The translations under genes and the position numbers were made by a program. From positions 1 through 46,924 of the forward strand of contig JAJYRN010000020.1 of assembly GCA_021794095.1 (NCBI GenBank): a stretch of DNA of 46,924 nt, given 5' to 3'. The notes beneath the pieces are model-generated. The model saw only the letters and a list, made by a program, of their open reading frames with translations, had not been told where the DNA came from and made no database searches. The DNA comes from Acidobacteriota bacterium. GTDB taxonomy: Bacteria > Acidobacteriota > Holophagae > Holophagales > Holophagaceae. Shown one piece after another: positions 1 to 7,742 of the stretch; position 1 is the first letter of the stretch, and every line of letters begins with the position of its first letter.

Positions 1-962
1 CGACGGACACCTACATCCCGGTGGCCCAGCTGGCGCGGGACGTGGTGCGCGACATCGGCTACGACCACCACGACAAGGGTTTCGACTACGCCACCTGCGC
101 GGTGATGGTGACCATTGACCGGCAGAGCCCCGACATCGCCATGGGCGTGGACACGGGCGGGGCCGGGGACCAGGGCCTGATGTTCGGCTATGCCTGCCGG
201 GAGACGCCGGAGCTGATGCCGGCGCCCATCCACTACGCCCACGCCCTGACCCGCCAGCTCGCCGAGGTGCGGAAGAATGGGCAGCTGCCCTGGCTGCGTC
301 CCGACGGGAAGTCGCAGGTGACGGTGGAGTACGAGGGGGGCCGGGTGGCCCGCCTTCACACGGTGGTGATCTCCACCCAGCATGACGAGCACGTCACCAA
401 CGCCACCATCCGCGACAGCGTGATCCGGGACGTGATCCAGGCGGCGCTGCCGCCGGAGCTGCTGGACGAGCACACGGTCTACCACGTGAACCCCACGGGG
501 CGCTTCGTGGTGGGCGGGCCCATGGGCGACACGGGATTGACGGGCCGCAAGATCATCGTGGATTCCTACGGCGGCAGCGGCCACCACGGCGGCGGGGCGT
601 TCTCCGGGAAGGATCCCAGCAAGGTGGACCGCAGCGCGGCCTACATGGGGCGCTACATCGCGAAGAATCTCGTGGCGGCGGGCCTCGCGGACCGCTGCGA
701 GATCCAGCTGGCGTACGCCATCGGGGTGGCCGAACCGGTCTCCATTGCCGTCGAAACCTTTGGCACCGGGCAGGTGTCGAACGAGGCCATCGTGCGGGCC
801 ATCCGCGAGGTGTTCAGCTGCACGCCCAAGGCCATGATCGAGGCCCTGGACCTGCGCCGCCCCATCTACCGCGCCACAGCCGCCTACGGCCATTTCGGCC
901 GCGATACGTTCAGCTGGGAACGCACGGACAAGGCCGCCGCCCTGCGCGCTGCGGCGAAATAG
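1..962 (+). CDS. metK: S-adenosylmethionine synthetase, 5' end outside window
   Basis: Makes S-adenosylmethionine from methionine and ATP in the cytoplasm. The reading frame is open from base 3, so the N-terminal part (roughly 70 residues of a family of about 385) lies outside the window. Signature segments are [12 protein letters not shown], the loop [30 protein letters not shown], and the P-loop-like [19 protein letters not shown], all as in E. coli MetK. The C-terminus [14 protein letters not shown] is also family-typical. The stop is followed after 10 nt by a PLP lyase gene with an AGGAGA ribosome site, so the two are probably co-transcribed, which fits methionine metabolism. Identification is secure; only the start is missing. 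Confidence 0.97.
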   Translation, partial: TDTYIPVAQLARDVVRDIGYDHHDKGFDYATCAVMVTIDRQSPDIAMGVDTGGAGDQGLMFGYACRETPELMPAPIHYAHALTRQLAEVRKNGQLPWLRPDGKSQVTVEYEGGRVARLHTVVISTQHDEHVTNATIRDSVIRDVIQAALPPELLDEHTVYHVNPTGRFVVGGPMGDTGLTGRKIIVDSYGGSGHHGGGAFSGKDPSKVDRSAAYMGRYIAKNLVAAGLADRCEIQLAYAIGVAEPVSIAVETFGTGQVSNEAIVRAIREVFSCTPKAMIEALDLRRPIYRATAAYGHFGRDTFSWERTDKAAALRAAAK

Positions 963-972
963 GAGAACGACC

Positions 973-2157
973 ATGGACACCCGTCACAGCGGATTCAACA
1001 CCAAGCTGGTACATGCCGGCATTCCCCACGATGAGTACGGCAGCGTGGTCACGCCCATCTACCAGGTGAGCACCTTCGCCTTCCGGAACGCCCAGGAGGG
1101 CGCCGACCGTTTCGCCGGCAAGGCCGACGGCTACATCTACACCCGCATCGGAAACCCCACGACAGCGGCCCTGGAACAGAACGTGGCCGAGCTGGAGAAC
1201 GGCTTCGGCGCCACGGCCATGGCCAGCGGCATGGGCGCCGTCAGCACCGTGTACCTGGCCCTGCTCAGCGCGGGCGACCATATGATCAGCACCGATTCGG
1301 TGTACGGCCCCAGTCGCGGCCTCATGGAAAAGCACCTGAGCCGCTTCGGCGTCGAGTCCACCTACCTCGACACCACGGACCTGGACCAGCTCCGCAAAGC
1401 CATGCGTCCGAACACCAAACTGGTCTATGTGGAATCGCCTTCCAACCCCGCCATGGCCGTCACCGACATCGCCGGCGCGGCGGAGATCGCCCACGCCCAC
1501 GGCGCCCTCCTGGTGGTGGACAACACCTTCGCCAGCCCCCACCTCCAGAAGCCCCTGAACCTCGGCGCCGACCTGGTGCTGCACTCCGTGACCAAGTTCA
1601 TCAATGGCCACGCCGACATCGTGGGCGGCATCGTCGTCGCCAAGACCGAGGCCCTGCACAAGCAGATCCGCGCCATGATGATCAACCTGGGCTCCAACAT
1701 GGATCCCCACCAGGCCTTCCTGGTGAGCCGCGGGCTGAAGACCCTCGCCCTCCGGGTGGAACGGGCTGAGCAGAACGCGGCCCCCATCGCCAAGTGGCTG
1801 GAGCAGCATCCCGCCGTGGCCTGGGTGCGCTACATCGGCCTGCCCAGCCATCCCCAGCATGCGCTGGCCAAGCGCCAGATGACCGGTTTCGGTTCCATGA
1901 TCTCCTTCGAGCTGAAGGGCGGCCTGGATGCGGGCCGCATCCTCATGGATTCCGTGAAGCTGGCGGGCCTGGCCGTCTCCCTGGGCGGCGTGGAGACCCT
2001 CATCAGCCATCCCGCCTCCATGACCCACGCCGGCATGGCCCGCGCGGATCGGCTGGCCGCGGGCATCACCGACGGCCTCGTCCGCCTCTCCATCGGCATC
2101 GAGGATGTGGAAGACATCCAGGCCGACCTGGCGCAGGCCCTGGCCAAGGCGCAGTAG
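973..2157 (+). CDS. PLP-dependent Cys/Met-metabolism lyase (methionine gamma-lyase-like)
   Basis: A 394-residue fold-type I PLP enzyme of the cystathionine/methionine lyase family. The PLP lysine is Lys208 in SVTKFINGHADIVGG, and the cofactor-binding segments ASGMGAV and VVDNTFASP are present. Length and overall sequence are closest to methionine gamma-lyase, which cleaves methionine to methanethiol, ammonia and 2-oxobutyrate. However, the substrate-pocket cysteine of classical methionine gamma-lyases (YGC) is replaced: the sequence here is YGP at residues 111-113. Cystathionine gamma-lyase or O-acetylhomoserine sulfhydrylase activity is therefore possible. The gene starts 10 nt after metK with AGGAG upstream, so it is probably in the metK transcript. 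Confidence 0.88.
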   Translation: MDTRHSGFNTKLVHAGIPHDEYGSVVTPIYQVSTFAFRNAQEGADRFAGKADGYIYTRIGNPTTAALEQNVAELENGFGATAMASGMGAVSTVYLALLSAGDHMISTDSVYGPSRGLMEKHLSRFGVESTYLDTTDLDQLRKAMRPNTKLVYVESPSNPAMAVTDIAGAAEIAHAHGALLVVDNTFASPHLQKPLNLGADLVLHSVTKFINGHADIVGGIVVAKTEALHKQIRAMMINLGSNMDPHQAFLVSRGLKTLALRVERAEQNAAPIAKWLEQHPAVAWVRYIGLPSHPQHALAKRQMTGFGSMISFELKGGLDAGRILMDSVKLAGLAVSLGGVETLISHPASMTHAGMARADRLAAGITDGLVRLSIGIEDVEDIQADLAQALAKAQ

Positions 2158-2172
2158 ATCCTTCCCTTTGGA

Positions 2173-2206
2173 GCCGGGGGCGCGGCACACGGAACCCGCC
2201 CCCGGC
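2173..2206. terminator. GC-rich hairpin between convergent genes
   Basis: A perfect 10-bp inverted repeat (2173-2182 with 2197-2206) with a 14-nt loop sits between the stop codons of the PLP lyase (plus strand) and the HAD hydrolase (minus strand). The position suggests a shared bidirectional terminator. There is no clear T-tract on either side, so it may act with Rho or as an mRNA end-protecting stem. Confidence 0.55.
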
Positions 2207-2207
2207 C

Positions 2208-2888
2208 TCACCCCAGGCAGGTCGGGCAGCGCAGCCCGACACGGAGTCCTTCCAGGAGGGCAGGTACCCGGTCCAGGGCCCGGACTTCATAGAGGGGCAG
2301 GTCGGGATCATGGTCGGGCCGGGGCCGGCCTTCGCGGTTCACCCAGATGGCCGTCCAGCCTGCGGCCAGGGCGCCTTCCACATCGTCACTCCAGCTGTCC
2401 CCCACCATGGCGAGGTTGCCCGGGAACAGCCCCAGGCGATGCTGGACCGCTGCGAAGGCCCCCGGCTCGGGCTTCAGCACGCCCAGCTCGGCGCTGAGGA
2501 AGCGCAACCGGACCCGCTGGCTCACGCCCAGCCGCGTGAGCAGGTCCAGGCTGAAATCCTGGGTGTTCGAAAGCAGGGCCAGGCGGGCCAGGCCGCGCGT
2601 CGCCGCCAGGGCTTCCGGCACCTCCGGGAACCAGTCCGCTTGGTCGCTGGACGCCTGGAAGGCCTCGACAAGGGCCGCCATCTGGGCCGGATCCAGCCCC
2701 GCCCGGTCGCGCCAGGCGGCGAGGAAGGCCGCGGCGGTCCCGTAGGTCCGGGTCATGCCATCGCGGATCATCTCGGGGTGGAGCAGCGCCTGCTCCGGGC
2801 GCAGCAGGGTCTTCAGGCGCTGGAAGGGGTTCCCCCCGGGGCTGAACACCAGGGTGTTCCAGAGGTCGAAGACGACGGCCTGGATCAC
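2208..2888 (-). CDS. HAD-superfamily hydrolase
   Basis: A 226-residue haloacid dehalogenase-like hydrolase. Motif I is VVFDLWNTL near the N-terminus (nucleophile Asp8), motif II is LLSNTQ, motif III is the lysine of LKPEP, and motif IV is MVGDSWSDDV. The second Asp of the usual DxD phosphatase motif is replaced by Trp (DLW), as in some dehalogenase-type members, so phosphatase activity should not be assumed. The start is GTG at 2888, whose last two bases plus the next base form the TGA stop of the upstream lipoprotein gene (GTGA overlap). This implies translational coupling. A longer in-frame extension upstream is the shadow of that lipoprotein gene. Substrate unknown. Confidence 0.87.
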   Translation of the reverse strand: MIQAVVFDLWNTLVFSPGGNPFQRLKTLLRPEQALLHPEMIRDGMTRTYGTAAAFLAAWRDRAGLDPAQMAALVEAFQASSDQADWFPEVPEALAATRGLARLALLSNTQDFSLDLLTRLGVSQRVRLRFLSAELGVLKPEPGAFAAVQHRLGLFPGNLAMVGDSWSDDVEGALAAGWTAIWVNREGRPRPDHDPDLPLYEVRALDRVPALLEGLRVGLRCPTCLG

Positions 2889-3385
2889 GAACCGCTCGTC
2901 GTCCGGGTCTGGAAGGGCACGCCGAAGGAGATCCCCAGGATCTGGAACCGGGCCTCTCCGGCCAGGGTCCAGGTGGCGGGCTCGTGCCGCAGGACGGCCG
3001 CCGACAGGGGACCCCAGGCTTCCTTCAGATCGCCGTAGCTGAAGGTCAGCTCCGCCTTGAGGGTGCTGCGGCCCTTCGGAGCCAGATCCACGCCCTCGGG
3101 AAAGGCCACCGTGCCGAGCCGGTGGTCCCCCCCTTGGGCCAGGAGGTGCAGATCGCCGGTCACCTGCCGCGTCGTCAGGCGCACATCCGAAGGGTTGTCC
3201 ACGCCCAAGTCCAGTTGTAGACGCAGACGGGAGCGATCCAGGGGGAAGGCCAGCTCCAGGCGGGGCTCGACCCGGTCGAGGCTGAAGGCCAGCTGACGCG
3301 CGGCCGCCTGGTACTGGAGGGCTGGGTTCAGGGCCTCGCAGCCCATGAGCAGAACCAGAGGGGCGGCCATCCACAGTCGGCGCAT
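2885..3385 (-). CDS. LEA14/WHy-domain lipoprotein
   Basis: A 166-residue predicted lipoprotein. The signal peptide MRRLWMAAPLVLLMGC ends in the lipobox LMGC, followed by a LEA_2 (late embryogenesis abundant 14 / WHy) beta-sandwich. Visible hallmarks are the repeated hydrophobic strands with the core phrase LGVDNPSDVRL. Such proteins are periplasmic or outer-membrane anchored in bacteria and are loosely linked with desiccation or envelope stress; no enzymatic role is known. The ATG at 3385 shares one base with the queD stop (TGATG), and its own stop overlaps the HAD start, so queD, this gene and the HAD gene form a coupled trio. An upstream in-frame extension lies inside queD and was dropped because it would hide the signal peptide. 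Confidence 0.82.
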   Translation of the reverse strand: MRRLWMAAPLVLLMGCEALNPALQYQAAARQLAFSLDRVEPRLELAFPLDRSRLRLQLDLGVDNPSDVRLTTRQVTGDLHLLAQGGDHRLGTVAFPEGVDLAPKGRSTLKAELTFSYGDLKEAWGPLSAAVLRHEPATWTLAGEARFQILGISFGVPFQTRTTSGS

Positions 3386-3744
3386 CACGCCCCCCGGTAG
3401 ATCACGCAGTTGTCGGTCGTTTCGTAGACTTCGATCTGGCAGAGCTGCGGCAGGCCGGGCTTCAGCTGCTCCCAGATCCACACCGCGATGTTCTCGGCGG
3501 TGGACAGGGGGATCAGGTCGTTGAGGAAGCGGTGATCCAGCCGGCCGATCACCTTCTCCACCACCACCTTGGAGAGGTCGTCGAAATCAATGATCATGCC
3601 CGTGGCCGGATCCGGCGAACCCTCGACCGACACGAAGAGCTTGTAGCTGTGGCCGTGCAGGTTCCGGCACTTCCCGGGGTGGTTGTAGATGAAGTGGGCG
3701 GCCTCGAACCAGTATTCCTTGCGCAGGATCATCGTCAGTTCCAT
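3385..3744 (-). CDS. queD: 6-carboxytetrahydropterin synthase (QueD family)
   Basis: A 119-residue PTPS/QueD-family enzyme that converts 7,8-dihydroneopterin triphosphate to 6-carboxy-tetrahydropterin, an early step to queuosine. Zinc ligands are His17 (FEAAH) and His30/His32 (LHGH), and the catalytic cysteine is Cys26 (KCRNLHGHSY). LDHRFLN and STAEN match the conserved LDHxxLN and PTxEN motifs, and the C-terminal CVIYRG is typical. An alternative start at 3732 (Met5) has a weak GGAA ribosome site. The start at 3744 has none and lies only 4 nt from a strong hairpin. No other queuosine gene is in the window. The QueD call rests on length and the Cys/His pattern; a pterin synthase of related function cannot be excluded. 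Confidence 0.9.
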   Translation of the reverse strand: MELTMILRKEYWFEAAHFIYNHPGKCRNLHGHSYKLFVSVEGSPDPATGMIIDFDDLSKVVVEKVIGRLDHRFLNDLIPLSTAENIAVWIWEQLKPGLPQLCQIEVYETTDNCVIYRGA

Positions 3745-3748
3745 GGAA

Positions 3749-3770
3749 AAGGCCCCGCGGGCGGGGCCTT
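3749..3770 (-). terminator. Hairpin with short T-tract upstream of queD
   Basis: A 9-bp GC-rich stem (AAGGCCCCG with CGGGGCCTT) with a 4-nt loop. On the minus strand it is followed by TTTTCC and then the ATG at 3744. It looks like an intrinsic terminator for transcripts coming from pilC. Its closeness to the queD start also means it sits in any queD leader and could hinder ribosome access. Confidence 0.5.
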
Positions 3771-3812
3771 CCAGTGTAGCCGTTCAGACACCCGGCCCGT
3801 GCGTGGGGCGCA

Positions 3813-3857
3813 CGAGGGGGACGCAGAGCGACCGCAGGGAGCGGGCGGTCCCCCTCG
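3813..3857 (-). repeat. Long-range palindrome after pilC
   Basis: A perfect 10-bp inverted repeat (CGAGGGGGAC at 3813-3822 with its complement at 3848-3857) encloses 25 GC-rich nt. It begins 7 nt after the pilC stop on the minus strand. There is no T-tract. It resembles the post-stop palindromes seen after rplU and rpmA in this window and may protect the mRNA 3' end. Confidence 0.45.
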
Positions 3858-3864
3858 TTCAGCA

Positions 3865-5058
3865 TTAATGCACGACGTTGCCGGCGTTGAAGAGGGGGAC
3901 GTACACCGCCAGCAGGATGCCCAGCACCATCACGCCCATGAACAGGATCAGGATGGGGCCGATGAGCGTGGTGACGGCGGTGGTGGCCTTCTCCACTTCC
4001 TGGTCGAAGAAGTCCGCCACGTGGTCGAGCATCTCCGGCAGGGCGCTGCTCTGCTCGCCCACCCGCACCATCTCCACGGCCAGCGGATCCAGCAGCTTGG
4101 CCCGCTCCAGGGACAGGTGCAGGCTGCCGCCGGCGCGCACCTGCTCCGTCACATCTCGCAGACCGGCCTTCATACGCTCGGAGGGCGTGGTGCGCTGGAC
4201 CACTTCCAGGGCCTGCACCGCAGGCAGGCCGCCGGCCAACAGCACGCCCAGGGTGCGGGCGAAGACACTGGAGTGGTACATGCGGTAGAGGGTGCCCACC
4301 CGGGGCACCACCAGCAGGCTGCGCTCCGCCAGCTTCCGGCCCGCTTCGGACACGGCCAGCCAGCGGATGAACACCGCCAGAGCCACCAGCAGGACGCCCT
4401 GGACCCAGAGGGTGGAACTCAGCACGTTCCCGATGCCCAGCAGCACCTTGGTGATGGGGGGCATCTGGACATCGCCCCCGGCGTAGAACTCCGCAAAGCG
4501 GGGCAGCACCACATTGAAGATCACCGCCAGGGCGATGAAGATCACCACCACCAGGAAGGCCGGGTAGAAGAGGGCCTCCAGGATGCGGCGGCGGCTGGCC
4601 TGGGCGAACTTCTGGAAGGACAGCCAGCGGCTGATCACATCCGGCAGGGTGCCGCTGCGTTCCCCGGCCACCACGTTGCTGCGGTACACCGGCGGGAAGG
4701 TGCCCGCCTGCTCCATGGCATCCGAAAAAGACATGCCCTCCCGCACTAGATCCACCACCTGGCCGAGGCTGCGGCGGAGCAGCGGATCCTTGCCGTGGCC
4801 CACCAGCAGCTCGAGCGACTGGAGCAGGGGAATGCCGGCCTTGAGGAGCGCCAGCAGCTCCTGGTTGAAGAGGACCAGCGTTTCGGTCTTGAGCTGCGCC
4901 CGGCTGCGGAAGGCCGTATCGGTGCGCTTGATCTCCAGGGGGAAGCCGCCCTCGGCCAGCACCCGCGCCCGCAATTCCTCCGTGCTGCCCGCCTCGAAGT
5001 CCCGCACGAGGACATCGCCGTTGGCATGGGTGAGCTTGACCGTGAAACGCATGGGCAC
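3865..5058 (-). CDS. pilC: Type II secretion/type IV pilus inner-membrane platform protein (PilC/GspF)
   Basis: A 397-residue integral membrane protein with the two tandem T2SSF domains of PilC/GspF, at about residues 65-190 and 265-390. Each contains the amphipathic LFNQELLALLKAGIPL-type segment and a GERSG- or GEQSS-type motif. Strong membrane helices are at about 165-190, 210-230 and near the C-terminus (TLIGPILILFMGVMVLGILLA). The protein forms the inner-membrane platform under the pilus or pseudopilus and contacts the assembly ATPase. No pilB or pilT partner lies next to it here, so pilus and type II secretion cannot be separated from context. It diverges from the large secreted protein to its right across 65 bp. 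Confidence 0.92.
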   Translation of the reverse strand: MPMRFTVKLTHANGDVLVRDFEAGSTEELRARVLAEGGFPLEIKRTDTAFRSRAQLKTETLVLFNQELLALLKAGIPLLQSLELLVGHGKDPLLRRSLGQVVDLVREGMSFSDAMEQAGTFPPVYRSNVVAGERSGTLPDVISRWLSFQKFAQASRRRILEALFYPAFLVVVIFIALAVIFNVVLPRFAEFYAGGDVQMPPITKVLLGIGNVLSSTLWVQGVLLVALAVFIRWLAVSEAGRKLAERSLLVVPRVGTLYRMYHSSVFARTLGVLLAGGLPAVQALEVVQRTTPSERMKAGLRDVTEQVRAGGSLHLSLERAKLLDPLAVEMVRVGEQSSALPEMLDHVADFFDQEVEKATTAVTTLIGPILILFMGVMVLGILLAVYVPLFNAGNVVH

Positions 5059-5123
5059 CTGGAAACCTAGAGGATAACGGAAGCCGCGGGCTGCGTTAGC
5101 CTCTTGGGAATCCCGGAGGCCCT

Positions 5124-7601
5124 TTGCCGCGTCGCGCTTTGCTCCTGATCCCGGTTCTCGCCCTTCCGCTCCTGGCCCAGGCGCCCCTGCGCGTGGGCGT
5201 GCCCCTGCCCGTGGACCTCGACCTCCGGCAGGCGGACTCCGCTGCCCTGGTGCCGAAGGACAACCGGGATGCCACCCAGCTCGAAGCCGCCCGCCGGGCC
5301 TGGGCGCCGCTGGTGGGGCCCCTCAAGGGAGCCCCGGCCGTGCGGCTGCGCCTGCCCTCCGGGGCGGGGCGCCTGCCCCTGCTCCTGGGCGCCGCGCAGG
5401 CCCTGAGGGCCCAGAATCCCGCGGTCCAGATCTATGTGGCCTTCGACCCCCAGGCCGCGCCCGTCCTGGATGAAAACGCCTGGGGCGCCGTGACGGGCGG
5501 GGCGCTGCTGCCGGAGGATCTGGGAGTGGACGCCGCCCGCTGGCGCGCCCTTCTGGCCCAGGCCCAGGAAAGCTTCCCGGGCCGGCCCTGGACCCTGTGG
5601 CTGCCCAGCGATCCCGGGCCGCTGGTCTCCACCCTGATGGGCGATGGCGGCCGGCTGGTGGTGCCCCCCGGCGGGCCCGCCGCCCGCCTCGCCGCCGCGC
5701 TGCCCGAGGGGTTCCGCGATGTGGAAGGCGGCCAGGGCGACCTCACCCTCCGCGCCCGCAACGGCGCCTCCCGCCGCTGGACCTTCGCCGCCGGAATCTG
5801 GACGCCGGCGCCCCTGCCCAAGGGGCGCACGGAAGTGGCCGTGACGGCGGCCGATGCCTACGACGTGGGGGCCCTGCTCGCCAAGATCCGCGCGGCCCAG
5901 CTCCGGGACCGGGCGGCGGTGCATACCCTCCAGGCCCACGCGGAGCTGGACCTCCACATCCAGGCCCATACCGGCCAGGGCGGGGATCTGGGCTTCAGCT
6001 TCAGCTACTTCGAGAAGGCCGGAGAATGGCCGGAGCTGCTCCAGAAGGAAGTCCGCCTCAACGGCGTGAAGGCCAACCTGCCCGGGGGCGTGCAGCTGCC
6101 CCTGATCGAGAGCCGGCAGTCCATGTCCCTGCCCGTGGCCCTGGGCCTCACCGAACGCTACCGCTACTCGGATGGCGGCCCGGCGGGCCCGGGTCGCCGC
6201 CGGCTGCGCTTCGAGCCCGTGGATTCGGATCCCCTGCTCTACCGGGGCGATCTGGTGGCCGACGAGGCCACGGGACAGGTGCTGGAAGAGCGGCGCGACC
6301 GCTCGGATCTGCCGGGCATGGTGAAGAGCGAGCGCGAGATCCTCACCTACGGCGAGGTGGCGCCCGGCGTGATGCGGCCCGTGGCCATCCGGACCTACGA
6401 GCGCTGGGTGGGCGCCGAGGGCATGCTCCAGGTCCAGCGCCATTTCCGCTACAGCGATTTCCGCCTGAATGCCCCTGGCTTCGAGGCCGCCCGCGCCGCG
6501 GCCCGCGCCTCGCACACCACCATGCTCAAGGTGACCCCGGACGGGACGCGCTACTTCACGCGCCAGGCCGATGGCACCCGGCGCATCGAGGAGAAACCCA
6601 AGAGCAGCGGCCGCGCCCTCGCCGGCGTGGTGCTCGTGGATCCGGGCCTGACCCCCTCCGTGGTGCCCCTGGGCGGCCTGCTCTATTTCAACTACAACGC
6701 CTTCGGCAAGGGCGTGCAGGTGAACGCCCTCACGGCCATCCTCTACAACACCGCCAGCCTGACCATCCCCCGGGGCCTGGGCAGCTTCGATCTCAGCGCC
6801 AGCGCCACCACCCTGCTGCTCAAGAGCACGGAACGCCCCGTGCTGAACGGCCGCCTGTCGGACCAGGAGGGCGTGGGGCGCCGCTTCGGGAAGCTGGGGT
6901 TGGCCCTGGGCCACGATCTGGGCGCCGGCTTCCGCCTGGAGGGCAAGGAGGATTTCCAGTACGACAGCTTCAGCGAAGGCGACAGCAAGTACCGCACCCC
7001 CGGCTACCAGCTGCCACCCTCGGGCCTCACCCGGATCAGTACCCTCCAGGCCTCCTGGCTATTCCGGGGCTTCCAGGTGCGGGCCTTCCAGGGCTGGGGC
7101 AACCGCCCCGATGGCACCTACGGACTGGCGACCGCCCCGCAGACGGTGCCGGATGGCGGCAGTTTCCGGCGCTATGGCGGCAGCCTGGGCCTGGACCGGG
7201 AGCTGAAGCCCGGCCTGTGGTTCCACGGCGAGGCCGGCTGGGCGGGCGGCAAGGCCTTTGACCGCTTCAACGCCCTCGACCTGGGCGGCATGGGGGCTGT
7301 GGTGCGCATCGCGGGCATCCGCGCCAACGCCATCGCCGCGGACCGGGTGACCTATGAGAAGGCGGCCCTGGCCATCCCCACCGGCCCCAGCCTGCGCCTC
7401 TCCCTCAGCCTGGAGCACGCCGACGCCCGCAGCCTGGACGATCAGAAGACCTACGGCGTCACCGGCGCGGGCATCACGGGCGACCTGCCCGGGTTCGGGT
7501 GGTTCACGGCCGTGCGCGTGGACCTGGGCGTGGGGCTCCAGAGCGACATCTCCGGCGTCCGCTGCGTCAACGGCTACGTCGCGCTGCTCCGTGTCTTTTG
7601 A
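5124..7601 (+). CDS. Large secreted/outer-membrane protein of unknown function
   Basis: An 825-residue protein I do not recognise. It begins at a TTG codon with GGAGG 4 nt upstream and has a clear signal peptide (RRALLLIPVLALPLLAQA), so it is exported. Residues about 20-260 are Pro/Ala/Gly-rich and mixed alpha/beta. The middle part (about 270-500) has long amphipathic strands reminiscent of periplasmic lipoprotein-carrier-like folds, which is a weak impression only. The last 300 residues alternate hydrophobic and polar residues with aromatic strand ends and finish in Phe (ALLRVF), which suggests an outer-membrane beta-barrel. A GC-rich hairpin follows the stop. The gene diverges from pilC; a functional link is not established. 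Confidence 0.75.
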   Translation: MPRRALLLIPVLALPLLAQAPLRVGVPLPVDLDLRQADSAALVPKDNRDATQLEAARRAWAPLVGPLKGAPAVRLRLPSGAGRLPLLLGAAQALRAQNPAVQIYVAFDPQAAPVLDENAWGAVTGGALLPEDLGVDAARWRALLAQAQESFPGRPWTLWLPSDPGPLVSTLMGDGGRLVVPPGGPAARLAAALPEGFRDVEGGQGDLTLRARNGASRRWTFAAGIWTPAPLPKGRTEVAVTAADAYDVGALLAKIRAAQLRDRAAVHTLQAHAELDLHIQAHTGQGGDLGFSFSYFEKAGEWPELLQKEVRLNGVKANLPGGVQLPLIESRQSMSLPVALGLTERYRYSDGGPAGPGRRRLRFEPVDSDPLLYRGDLVADEATGQVLEERRDRSDLPGMVKSEREILTYGEVAPGVMRPVAIRTYERWVGAEGMLQVQRHFRYSDFRLNAPGFEAARAAARASHTTMLKVTPDGTRYFTRQADGTRRIEEKPKSSGRALAGVVLVDPGLTPSVVPLGGLLYFNYNAFGKGVQVNALTAILYNTASLTIPRGLGSFDLSASATTLLLKSTERPVLNGRLSDQEGVGRRFGKLGLALGHDLGAGFRLEGKEDFQYDSFSEGDSKYRTPGYQLPPSGLTRISTLQASWLFRGFQVRAFQGWGNRPDGTYGLATAPQTVPDGGSFRRYGGSLGLDRELKPGLWFHGEAGWAGGKAFDRFNALDLGGMGAVVRIAGIRANAIAADRVTYEKAALAIPTGPSLRLSLSLEHADARSLDDQKTYGVTGAGITGDLPGFGWFTAVRVDLGVGLQSDISGVRCVNGYVALLRVF

Positions 7602-7608
7602 CCTGGAC

Positions 7609-7636
7609 GGCCCCTGTGATCCACAGCGCAGGGGCC
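7609..7636 (+). terminator. Hairpin after the 825-residue secreted protein gene
   Basis: An 8-bp perfect inverted repeat (GGCCCCTG at 7609-7616 with CAGGGGCC at 7629-7636) and 12-nt loop lies 7 nt after the stop codon. It is a candidate terminator separating this gene from the Ehr operon. No T-tract is seen. Confidence 0.45.
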
Positions 7637-7742
7637 TCGGCGCTATGATGGCGAGGACGCTGTCCCGCCCGTTTCCATCCGCTGCGCCACACCTGGTCGT
7701 CCGGCCCAGGAACGCCCGGGGGCACGTCATCCCTGGAGTACC

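Noticed and set aside
910-2211. A 433-codon open frame on the minus strand
   Set aside because: It is antisense to metK and the PLP lyase gene and of low complexity.
3745-3864. preQ1 riboswitch upstream of queD
   Set aside because: The region holds two GC-rich palindromes, but I see no small H-type pseudoknot with an A-rich tail or any other preQ1 aptamer features.
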